Shown one piece after another: positions 1 to 5,053 of a stretch of DNA of 5,053 bases. The stretch spans positions 1-5,053 of the forward strand of contig MHXL01000046.1 in the NCBI GenBank assembly GCA_001824455.1. Direction: 5' to 3'. The stretch's first letter is position 1. Each line of letters starts with the position of its first letter. The notes under the pieces are model-generated. The model worked only from the letters and a program-made list of their open reading frames with translations. It was not told where the DNA came from and did no database searches. Origin of the DNA: Desulfuromonadaceae bacterium GWB2_53_15 (GTDB lineage Bacteria > Desulfobacterota > Desulfuromonadia > Geobacterales > Pseudopelobacteraceae). The position numbers were made by a program, and so were the translations under genes.

Positions 1-1390
1 CGAGCCCTTTACCATGGCCTCCGGCAGATGATGTCGAGAAAAACGGTTCAAAAATATGGGCCAAATCAGTGTCAGCAATACCGATGCCAGTATCGCTGAA
101 AGCTAAAAGCACATAACGACCGGGAGCAGATCCAGGGTGAATGTAACAGAACTCGTCGTCAAATATCAGATGCCCGGTCTCTATTGTAATTGTGCCGTTA
201 CCGTTGACAGCGCACTGTGAATTAATTGCCAGGTTAAGCAAAATCTGTTCTATCTGGTTTCGGTCGGCAAGCACCTGACAGACATCGGTGCTAAGGAGTT
301 GTCTGATTTCGATATCTTCGCGAATCGTACGGCGCAGGATGCTGTTAAACGAAGCAATAATCCTGTTCAAGTCATGATTTTGTTTTGAATAGTCCTGATT
401 CCGGCTGAAACTGAGGAGTTGTTTGATCAAGCCTGAGGCACAGTTGGCAGCATCCCAGATTAATGCTGAATCCTGATGGATGGGATCATCGGCTGGCACT
501 TTGTCGCAGATCATCTCCGAGTACCCCAGGATGGGAGTCAAAAGGTTATTGAAATCATGGGCGAGTCCTCCGGCAAGAAGACCGATGCTGTCAAGTTTTT
601 GTTGCTGCAAAATCTGATTTTCCAATTGTCGGTACTCGGTAATGTCGCGCCCCTCAGGCATCAGATAAACGATACGACCCTTTTCATTACAAATTGGTTT
701 CAGTGAGAAGTCGATAATATGGATATTTCCGCCCGCATCCTGGTTTTCAGTCTCAAACCGCAGCAATTCGCCAGCAGCGACCCGACTTATTGCTTCCCGC
801 AATTTTTCCTGTAAAGCTGGGTTATGACTCCACCAGGGTGTATCCCAAAAATATCGTCCTAGAACCGTTTCTTTGTCTGCCCCGATAAAATCCAGAGATG
901 TTTTGTTTGCCTCAAGCAGCTTTCCATCGGGAGTCAGCAGGCCTTGCAACTCAAGGGAGTTATCTATTATGGCTTTCAGCAGCAGCTTGTTTTGCCGCAG
1001 TTCTTCTTGATCATCAATATTTTTTTCCAATTGCTTACGCAATATTCCTTCAATAATCAAGAGTTCACTATTTTTCATCTTTAACTCTTCAGTCCGCACT
1101 GCCACCTTGTTTTCCAAGGTAATGTTGAGCGATTTTATCTTCAGATCGTTCATTTTAAGCTTGATGTGGCTGATTGCAAGGACAGCCAAAATTATAGCAG
1201 TCAAAACACCAGACACAGTACCGACAATAAGGTGTTCTTCATCGAAGTACGGAATTTCCGGATGAAGATAAAAGTCCGTGATCGCATTCAAGTTGGCGAT
1301 AACTACACTGATCGTAATTACTAAAACAGAGTATACCAGGATCATTGTTTTTTCAGATTCAGCAGATGAATACCGGCTTGGCTCAGGCAT
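1..1390 (-). CDS. PAS-domain membrane sensor histidine kinase, C-terminus cut off by the window edge
   Basis: The frame is open without interruption from ATG at 1390 to base 1 (463 codons, no stop reached). Two hydrophobic segments at about residues 16-36 and 55-75 flank a short loop of about 18 residues, so the sensor is anchored in the inner membrane with almost no periplasmic domain. A charged, probably coiled-coil linker (76-135) follows, then a PAS domain (about 137-255, ending in the PAC-like stretch EGRDITEYRQLE). The HisKA segment has the H-box LAGGLAHDFNN, with H278 as predicted phospho-acceptor. The ATPase domain shows an N-box (NLAINSQCA, 386-394), a G1 box (DTGIGI, 433-438), an F-box (IFEPFF, 446-451) and the beginning of the G2 box (GHGKGL). 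The H-box type is common in Geobacter kinases, some of which carry a C-terminal receiver; whether one follows here cannot be seen. The start is fixed by an in-frame TAA at 1411-1409, and AAAGGAA at 1410-1404 is a usable if slightly distant ribosome site. The signal sensed and the partner regulator are unknown. Confidence 0.93.
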   Translation of the reverse strand, partial: MPEPSRYSSAESEKTMILVYSVLVITISVVIANLNAITDFYLHPEIPYFDEEHLIVGTVSGVLTAIILAVLAISHIKLKMNDLKIKSLNITLENKVAVRTEELKMKNSELLIIEGILRKQLEKNIDDQEELRQNKLLLKAIIDNSLELQGLLTPDGKLLEANKTSLDFIGADKETVLGRYFWDTPWWSHNPALQEKLREAISRVAAGELLRFETENQDAGGNIHIIDFSLKPICNEKGRIVYLMPEGRDITEYRQLENQILQQQKLDSIGLLAGGLAHDFNNLLTPILGYSEMICDKVPADDPIHQDSALIWDAANCASGLIKQLLSFSRNQDYSKQNHDLNRIIASFNSILRRTIREDIEIRQLLSTDVCQVLADRNQIEQILLNLAINSQCAVNGNGTITIETGHLIFDDEFCYIHPGSAPGRYVLLAFSDTGIGIADTDLAHIFEPFFSTSSAGGHGKGL

Positions 1391-1420
1391 GATAAATCCG
1401 ATGTTCCTTTAGATTACAAG

Positions 1421-1582
1421 TTATTTCCATCCGGGAACTCCAATGCGAGACACACATGGATGTTGGACGGACACGATAGGGCCGACAGCATCATTAATAT
1501 CCTCTTTCAGGAGTGATGCTACATCGTCAACAGAGGTTAAGTTATGAAATGGGAGCTTTTCAAAAATAAGGACATACTTATA
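1421..1582 (-). pseudogene. Protein-like open frame without a start codon, possible gene remnant
   Basis: A 53-codon frame runs from just after a TAA (1585-1583) to a TAA at 1423-1421, ending 30 bases before the kinase start. Its translation looks like real protein, with an amphipathic stretch (LTSVDDVASLLKEDINDAVG) and the tail VSRIGVPGWK. There is no ATG near its beginning; the first GTG is more than halfway in, and no ribosome site is visible. Beyond the upstream TAA the same frame is open for roughly 28 more codons, including an ATG four codons before that TAA, so a nonsense-broken or truncated gene is possible. I do not recognise the family. It could also be a chance frame in a non-coding leader of the kinase gene. 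Confidence 0.3.
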
Positions 1583-1688
1583 TTAATTGCAGCTCATTCG
1601 CAACTTATTTATCACCTTCACACATAAGCTTATTTGACTACTATAATTTTTCAAGGCAAATACACAGGTTTATCCGATGTATGTCCTT
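1568..1688. repeat. Perfect 10-bp inverted repeat with widely spaced arms
   Basis: AAGGACATAC at 1568-1577 is matched by its exact reverse complement GTATGTCCTT at 1679-1688. The 101 bases between them are AT-rich. The arms are not obviously flanked by target duplications and no transposase is present, so calling this a mobile element would go too far. An arm of this length could occur by chance in a region this size, with modest probability. Confidence 0.35.
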
Positions 1689-1699
1689 CACATTGTGAA
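1687..1699. promoter_or_regulatory. 13-bp operator-like palindrome
   Basis: TTCACA-T-TGTGAA is a perfect dyad with a single central base. It sits about 300 bases upstream of the kinase start and about 65 bases downstream of the Sel1 stop. Short symmetric sites of this kind are typical of dimeric regulators. The half-sites are in the opposite order to a CRP/FNR-type site, so I assign no regulator. A related half-site (CCTTCACA) occurs at 1615-1622, repeating the 1685-1692 sequence. Confidence 0.3.
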
Positions 1700-1748
1700 C
1701 TACGTCCATTATTATTTTGGGCCTACGCCACCAGGGCAGAAAGAACCC

Positions 1749-1762
1749 TTTCCGGACGGAAA
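1749..1762 (-). terminator. Weak hairpin directly after the Sel1-repeat gene
   Basis: Immediately after the TAG stop, the minus strand reads TTTCCG-TC-CGGAAA, a 6-bp dyad. A two-base loop is too tight, so about 5 bp with a 4-base loop is more realistic. An overlapping alternative (GAAAG-GGTT-CTTTC) could form instead. Neither is followed by a clear run of T, so intrinsic termination is doubtful, although no better terminator is visible after this gene. Confidence 0.25.
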
Positions 1763-2509
1763 CTACTTAACCATGCCCTTTAACTCTGCCTGAGCGCGCT
1801 TGTGGCCGTTTTCCGCGGCCTTGCGCAGCCATTTTATGCCTTCGTCACGATTTACAGCAATGCCTTCACCGCGCAAATACATGCTGCCGATGGCATACTG
1901 GGCCTTGAAATGGCCTTGTTCGGCGGAACGGAGGTACAATCGGGCAGCCTCGGTCCAATCTTTTGTAAATGCCCTGCCGCTAACGTCCTTGCCGAGATAG
2001 TACAGATTGCCAAGTTCATACTGGGCCTTCATATTTCCGACCCGTGCGGACTGTTGATACCATTTGACGCCCTCGGCTATGTCCTTCTGGACTCCCCTGC
2101 CGTTGTAATACATATCGCCTAGCTTGAATGACGCAATCGCATAACCCTGCTCGGCCGCCTTGCGATACCATTTTACCGCTTCCTGGGTATTTTCCGGGAC
2201 ACCGCGCCCGTTGTCATACATCTCGCCGATCCGGTGCTGCGCTGCGTCCAGCCCTTGATTGGCAGCCTTCAGATACCATTTCAAGGCTTCCTGTTTATCT
2301 TCTTCAACACCCAGGGCATTGTCGTACATGGTGCCCAGCTTGAAGCAGGATTGAGCGCTGGAGTCCGCCTTGAATTTCTTCAGGGCAACGATATATTCGC
2401 CTTTCAGAAAAGCAGTGTGGGCCGAAGAATAATCAGCCCATACCGGCAAGGCCGACAGTAACATGAACCCTGCTATCAACATTATGTAAGCATGTTTTCC
2501 ACTACTCAT
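1763..2509 (-). CDS. Secreted Sel1-like (TPR-type) repeat protein
   Basis: This gene encodes about 248 residues. Numbering from the upstream ATG at 2515, a Lys-containing N-terminus, a hydrophobic core (about 10-22) and LPVWA|DYSS make a signal peptide with likely cleavage after A27, so the product should be periplasmic. The rest is a tandem array of five Sel1 repeats (about 54-90, 91-126, 127-162, 163-203, 204-239) plus a partial sixth, each of the type A-x-x-x-L-G-x-M-Y...G-x-G-V...A-x-x-W-Y-x-K-A-A-x-x-G. Repeat 4 carries an insertion of about five residues. Sel1 repeats form helical-hairpin solenoids that hold other proteins together; no catalytic domain is present. The start at 2509 is preferred because AAAGGG (2524-2519) lies 9 bases before it but only 3 bases before the ATG at 2515, which itself directly follows an in-frame TAG. 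The family is highly likely; the partner is unknown. Confidence 0.9.
   Translation of the reverse strand: MSSGKHAYIMLIAGFMLLSALPVWADYSSAHTAFLKGEYIVALKKFKADSSAQSCFKLGTMYDNALGVEEDKQEALKWYLKAANQGLDAAQHRIGEMYDNGRGVPENTQEAVKWYRKAAEQGYAIASFKLGDMYYNGRGVQKDIAEGVKWYQQSARVGNMKAQYELGNLYYLGKDVSGRAFTKDWTEAARLYLRSAEQGHFKAQYAIGSMYLRGEGIAVNRDEGIKWLRKAAENGHKRAQAELKGMVK
1800..2353 (-). repeat. 108-bp tandem coding repeats in the Sel1 gene
   Basis: The DNA shows the 36-residue Sel1 period directly. On the plus strand the word ATACCA, which encodes the WY of the repeat, recurs at 2057, 2165 and 2273, exactly 108 bases apart, each time within a similar context. The copies have diverged well beyond recent duplication. 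The repeat nearest the C-terminus departs from the exact spacing because repeat 4 has an insertion. Confidence 0.75.
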
Positions 2510-2517
2510 AACCATCT

Positions 2518-2565
2518 ACCCTTTCAGCTTTCGCAAGTATATCGTTTCTTAACTTACTATGGCCA
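2518..2565 (-). promoter_or_regulatory. Candidate sigma70-type promoter and ribosome site of the Sel1 gene
   Basis: On the minus strand TATACT (2541-2536) matches five of six positions of the -10 consensus. TGGCCA (2565-2560), 18 bases upstream, matches four of six of the -35 consensus. This would start RNA near 2529 and leave a leader of about 20 bases carrying the ribosome site AAAGGG (2524-2519). Its place just after a strong terminator fits independent transcription of the Sel1 gene. The -35 match is weak. Confidence 0.4.
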
Positions 2566-2577
2566 GATATCGTCCTC

Positions 2578-2614
2578 AAAAAACTTGAGGTGAGATCTTT
2601 TCAGACCTCACCTC
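2578..2614 (-). terminator. Strong intrinsic terminator of the cytochrome-peptide transcript
   Basis: On the minus strand GAGGTGAGGTCT-GAAA-AGATCTCACCTC forms a 12-bp stem, including one G-U pair, capped by a GAAA tetraloop. It is followed by AAG and six T (2583-2578). Read on the plus strand the same position is an A-C mismatch, though five T follow there too. The structure is therefore better on the minus strand, agreeing with the direction of all the genes. The hairpin begins 15 bases after the stop of the short peptide ORF, so it closes a unit containing both the cytochrome and the peptide. Confidence 0.88.
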
Positions 2615-2629
2615 TTTTTGTCACCCGGA

Positions 2630-2692
2630 TCAGCAGGGATGCACATCCGCTGAACCAACCACCCTCGGTTTTACATAAATACGTTTCTTCAT
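2630..2692 (-). CDS. 20-residue YxxP-type peptide downstream of the cytochrome (candidate RiPP-like precursor)
   Basis: This very short ORF reads MKKRIYVKPRVVGSADVHPC and then TGA. Translation signals are excellent: AAAGGAG at 2707-2701 stands 8 bases before the ATG, the best ribosome site in the window. It begins 64 bases after the cytochrome stop and ends 15 bases before a strong terminator, so it is very likely on the cytochrome mRNA. The peptide is basic at the front (KKR, then K8 and R10), has a Y-V-K-P motif at residues 6-9 followed by V-V-G, and ends in H-P-C. YxxP is a known recognition motif in leaders bound by PqqD-like RRE domains, for example lasso-peptide leaders, so a modified-peptide precursor is a reasonable guess. 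No maturase is in the window. Alternatives are a regulatory leader-type ORF or a small structural peptide. If the UGA were read as selenocysteine, the peptide would continue Sec-Ser-Gly to a UGA at 2623-2621. Confidence 0.6.
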   Translation of the reverse strand: MKKRIYVKPRVVGSADVHPC

Positions 2693-2700
2693 CTGTTATT

Positions 2701-2707
2701 CTCCTTT
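2701..2707 (-). promoter_or_regulatory. Strong Shine-Dalgarno site of the 20-residue peptide ORF
   Basis: AAAGGAG on the minus strand lies 8 bases (AATAACAG) before the ATG at 2692. It is the main reason for believing that this very short frame is translated. It matches the 16S anti-Shine-Dalgarno better than the sites of the Sel1 and kinase genes. Confidence 0.75.
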
Positions 2708-2756
2708 CCGCGCATTTAGCGCTGTTCCACTACGATAAGACGATATAAGGCTGCAT

Positions 2757-5053
2757 CTACCATGGTGTCTTCGTATTCCAGAGATGACCGGTTGGATAAG
2801 TTGTACCGCCTGCCGTGGTTACATCATGACAAGTCCTGTACCCGGTTGGATCGGCATTGGAGCCGAAGAACCAAGCCCCCAGATATGCAGCATCCTCACC
2901 AGCAGTTCCTGTTGCCTTGCCATCAGGTATCCCCCCACCCCCACCTGGGTATCCCCCACCGCCGCCGCCGGAGCCATTATTACTATTTTGTGAACGCTTA
3001 ACAGGTGCTGCAGCAGTTTTGTTAACCTGTCCCCTGAGCTTATAGTCAAGACAATTGGTAACCATCAGGCGTGGCAGACGGTAGTTGTGAGTCGTGTGGC
3101 ATTTTGAGCAGGTAAACGAGTGAGCAGCACTGTTTGCGTTGCCAGTACCGGTGGACCCCCAACCCTTAACCGTATTGTGGACCCTGGCCAAGGACTTCCA
3201 GGCAGGAGCGGCACTTGCAGCACTTGGTGCAATGGATGCCTGAGAATGGCAATTGAGACAAAGGCCGCCGAACTGAGCGGAAGTCTGGGCAACACGATTG
3301 GTCGTATCGGCAAAGCTCCATTTAATCGACTTGGTCCCGGTTGGTGCTTCTTTTCCTTGTGCAGGATAGGTTTCCTGCCCAAATGTATTTTGATCAATAT
3401 GATACTGTGGGGTACTGCCGACTGCCAGGGTACCTGGCGCTTGGCTGCCACCGCCACGAAGTTCATTAATGTTAACTGGTGCGGCATCCTCCAGATAAGG
3501 AGAGGTCAGCCAGGTGCCCTTCAGGAGCGGGACCGCATAAGCCTGGGAAAGGGTCGGACTGACACCGTGCGGATCATGGCATGGGGTACAGAGACCGTTT
3601 ATTGAGGCCGACGGGGTTGTAAGCATGGCGGATGAAACACCGAAATGCCCTCCCTTGTGGGTGGCGTTGAAAGCCTTGTAGGCATAACGCTGGGTCGGGG
3701 CAAAGGTACCGGTTGTGAAGTACGGCGTATCCCAGTAACCTAAAACCGCCTGCGTGGAACCATAGGTACCTGTGTAGCCCCATGGTTTTGTGCCGGCAGT
3801 GGCGGTGTTGTGGCAGTCAAAGCAGAGTCCGGCGCCAGGGTTGTAGGCATCCTTGGTTCCTGCCGATCCACCTGCCTGCGGTTTATAGGTTACACTGTAA
3901 CCACCCTTGCCGGCTGTGGTTGCCTTGAGTATGGCGCCCTTGTATTTACCAGTGGCGCTGGAATAATTGCTGGTCACGCCACTGACGGCTGAGCCGTGGG
4001 AGTTGTGACAGTCATAGCAAAGTACGTTGACGCTGCCGCTGGTGTTGGGCCAGGTTTCAGTCAGGTTCCAGCCGCGTTTGTTGACGCCGGCATTGCCATG
4101 AGCTGAGAAGGCCTTGATCTGGGTATCCTTGGGGCTGACATTGGTTGTGGCGGTGTCGCTATATTTGCCCCAGGGTGTTGTTCCGGTCTGCGAATAGCGT
4201 TCGTCGATGCTCTTGCCGTCCCAGGCATACTGCTTGGGTGTCTTGCCATCACCGAACGGCTGGGTCGAGTTGCTCGGAGCACTGTGACAACCCAGACAAT
4301 GATTGTTTATCTTTTGAAACTCCGTCCGTGAACCATTGGCGGTATAAAGAACAGCAGATGTCATATCCTTGTATACCGTTGGTCTCAAGCCGTTTTTGTA
4401 ACGGACCAGGCGCACCGGCGCTCCCGGAGTGAGAGAACCGCCATGATACGCGGTGTTAACTGTGCCGTCGATGTTAGCCTCCCAGTGGCACTGGTAGCAG
4501 AGCTGGTCGGTCACCTTGACACCCTGAACGTGGTGTGAATTCCCACTGGTAGTAAATTGCCCTAAAACAGCAGCCCTGGCACCCTGCGGCCTTGCGTGAC
4601 AGATAGTACAGGCGCCGATGGGTTTGAAACCTTTATTATGTTCATGGCAGATAATGCAATTCTTGAGAGCGGCATCCTCTTCGTGGCGAATCTTTGTCTG
4701 AGTGTATTTGTGATAACTTGTCGCGGAATGACAGGTTTCGCATATCCTCTGGGAGTTGCTGTAGCCGCCGACAGGAGCTGAGTAATTTCCGAAAGTGTTG
4801 GTAAGAGTTCTCGACTGGAAATTCACCGGACTGTTTGAACCGCCGGGAATATTACCTTTCGATGTATCCAGGACGGTTATGCCTGTTTTAATCCTTAAAA
4901 TATTGCTGGTCTTCGGAATATGACAAGTCGTGCAACTAAATGCGCCATATTTTGTACCGCTGAGTCCCCAGCCTCCTGATGCCGCCCATTTAACAGAATT
5001 GGCGTTCAATGGATTCGAGGCATTGGTGCTGTTGTGAACAAGATTCATGTTGG
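2757..5053 (-). CDS. Large multiheme c-type cytochrome (11 CXXCH motifs), N-terminus beyond the window
   Basis: The frame is open to the right edge and ends in TAG at 2757. Counting from the Met at 5048, 763 residues are visible. That Met is probably internal: the codon before it is Asn, the frame continues upstream, and the following residues are hydrophilic rather than a signal peptide. Eleven canonical heme-attachment sites begin at residues 39, 103, 131, 147, 184, 251, 344, 409, 487, 597 and 647. Eighteen other histidines are available as second axial ligands, enough for bis-His ligation of all hemes. Two sites continue as CHNSHG and CHDPHG. A twelfth, degenerate site (YRTCH, 737-741) lacks the first Cys. 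Residues about 676-710 form a low-complexity linker with runs of six and five Gly, separating a small C-terminal segment. The style matches Geobacter periplasmic or outer-surface cytochromes used in extracellular electron transfer; I cannot name an orthologue. The 20-residue peptide and the terminator follow it. Confidence 0.93.
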   Translation of the reverse strand, partial: NMNLVHNSTNASNPLNANSVKWAASGGWGLSGTKYGAFSCTTCHIPKTSNILRIKTGITVLDTSKGNIPGGSNSPVNFQSRTLTNTFGNYSAPVGGYSNSQRICETCHSATSYHKYTQTKIRHEEDAALKNCIICHEHNKGFKPIGACTICHARPQGARAAVLGQFTTSGNSHHVQGVKVTDQLCYQCHWEANIDGTVNTAYHGGSLTPGAPVRLVRYKNGLRPTVYKDMTSAVLYTANGSRTEFQKINNHCLGCHSAPSNSTQPFGDGKTPKQYAWDGKSIDERYSQTGTTPWGKYSDTATTNVSPKDTQIKAFSAHGNAGVNKRGWNLTETWPNTSGSVNVLCYDCHNSHGSAVSGVTSNYSSATGKYKGAILKATTAGKGGYSVTYKPQAGGSAGTKDAYNPGAGLCFDCHNTATAGTKPWGYTGTYGSTQAVLGYWDTPYFTTGTFAPTQRYAYKAFNATHKGGHFGVSSAMLTTPSASINGLCTPCHDPHGVSPTLSQAYAVPLLKGTWLTSPYLEDAAPVNINELRGGGSQAPGTLAVGSTPQYHIDQNTFGQETYPAQGKEAPTGTKSIKWSFADTTNRVAQTSAQFGGLCLNCHSQASIAPSAASAAPAWKSLARVHNTVKGWGSTGTGNANSAAHSFTCSKCHTTHNYRLPRLMVTNCLDYKLRGQVNKTAAAPVKRSQNSNNGSGGGGGGYPGGGGGIPDGKATGTAGEDAAYLGAWFFGSNADPTGYRTCHDVTTAGGTTYPTGHLWNTKTPW

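Larger units (their letters stand above)
1391..1762. other. 372-base intergenic stretch between the Sel1-repeat gene and the kinase gene
   Basis: No intact gene can be supported here on either strand. The stretch is more AT-rich than its flanks, mainly between about 1540 and 1680. It holds a small palindrome abutting the Sel1 stop codon, an operator-like palindrome at 1687-1699, a 10-bp inverted repeat with arms 101 bases apart, and the start-less frame at 1582-1421. The kinase promoter is presumably inside it, but I see no convincing -35/-10 pair. A plus-strand 27-codon ORF (1544-1627) lies here and is treated as chance. Confidence 0.6.

Noticed and set aside
476..706. Plus-strand 76-codon ORF across the kinase gene
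   Set aside because: It is a shadow of the kinase frame, which has clear HisKA and PAC motifs on the minus strand here.
1544..1627. Plus-strand 27-codon ORF (MKWELFKNKD...) with AGAGG seven bases upstream
   Set aside because: It overlaps the more protein-like minus frame, has a weak ribosome site, and lies alone on the opposite strand with no promoter or terminator. Chance is the simplest reading.
1689..1762. Minus-strand 22-codon ORF starting ATG GAC GTA GTT near 1714, after the Sel1 gene
   Set aside because: There is no ribosome site before the ATG (AAAATAATA) and its composition is not convincing.
1391..1762. c-di-GMP (GEMM) riboswitch upstream of the kinase
   Set aside because: Such riboswitches are common near cytochromes in Geobacter, but I found neither the conserved core nor the tetraloop-receptor arrangement.
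2516..2577. Sigma54 promoter before the Sel1 gene (TGGCC present)
   Set aside because: No GC element at the -12 spacing follows the TGGCC, so a sigma70-type reading around TATACT fits better.
2857..3045. Proline-rich plus-strand ORF opposite the Gly linker
   Set aside because: Poly-Pro arises simply as the reverse complement of the poly-Gly codons of the cytochrome.
3120..3605. Plus-strand 161-codon ORF inside the cytochrome gene
   Set aside because: The opposite frame carries several CXXCH motifs in order; this is an antisense shadow with no family features.
5046..5048. The ATG at 5048 as the true start of the cytochrome
   Set aside because: The frame stays open upstream, and no signal peptide follows this Met although a multiheme cytochrome must be exported.

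Overview
All well-supported genes in this window lie on the minus strand, so transcription runs from the right end towards base 1. The content points to a Desulfuromonadales/Geobacter-like metal-reducing deltaproteobacterium. The evidence is a large secreted-type multiheme c-type cytochrome with 11 CXXCH motifs in 763+ residues, a PAS-containing sensor kinase with an LAGGLAHDFNN H-box, and a secreted Sel1-repeat protein. This assignment is an inference from gene style; no marker gene is present.

Layout, in transcription order. Bases 5053-2757 hold the multiheme cytochrome; its N-terminus, and so its export signal, lies beyond the window. Just after its stop is a 20-codon ORF (2692-2630) with a near-ideal Shine-Dalgarno and the predicted peptide MKKRIYVKPRVVGSADVHPC. 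It is followed at once by a strong hairpin plus T-tract (2614-2578) that closes the transcription unit. A short promoter-bearing gap then leads into a signal-peptide-bearing Sel1/TPR-like repeat protein (2509-1763). Next comes a 372-base stretch (1762-1391) with no convincing intact gene. It holds a start-less, protein-like 53-codon frame (1582-1421), a palindrome and a long-range inverted repeat. Last is a membrane sensor histidine kinase (1390 to the left edge), cut off inside its ATPase domain.

How they may fit together. The cytochrome probably carries electrons in the periplasm or outside the cell. The tiny peptide appears to be co-transcribed with it and resembles YxxP-type leaders of ribosomally made, modified peptides, so it is the most interesting item here. 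An alternative reading through its UGA would add Sec-Ser-Gly after the terminal Cys, with the downstream hairpin in roughly the right place for a bacterial SECIS. The Sel1 protein is probably a periplasmic scaffold. The kinase probably senses a signal at the membrane or cytoplasm; its partner regulator is not visible.
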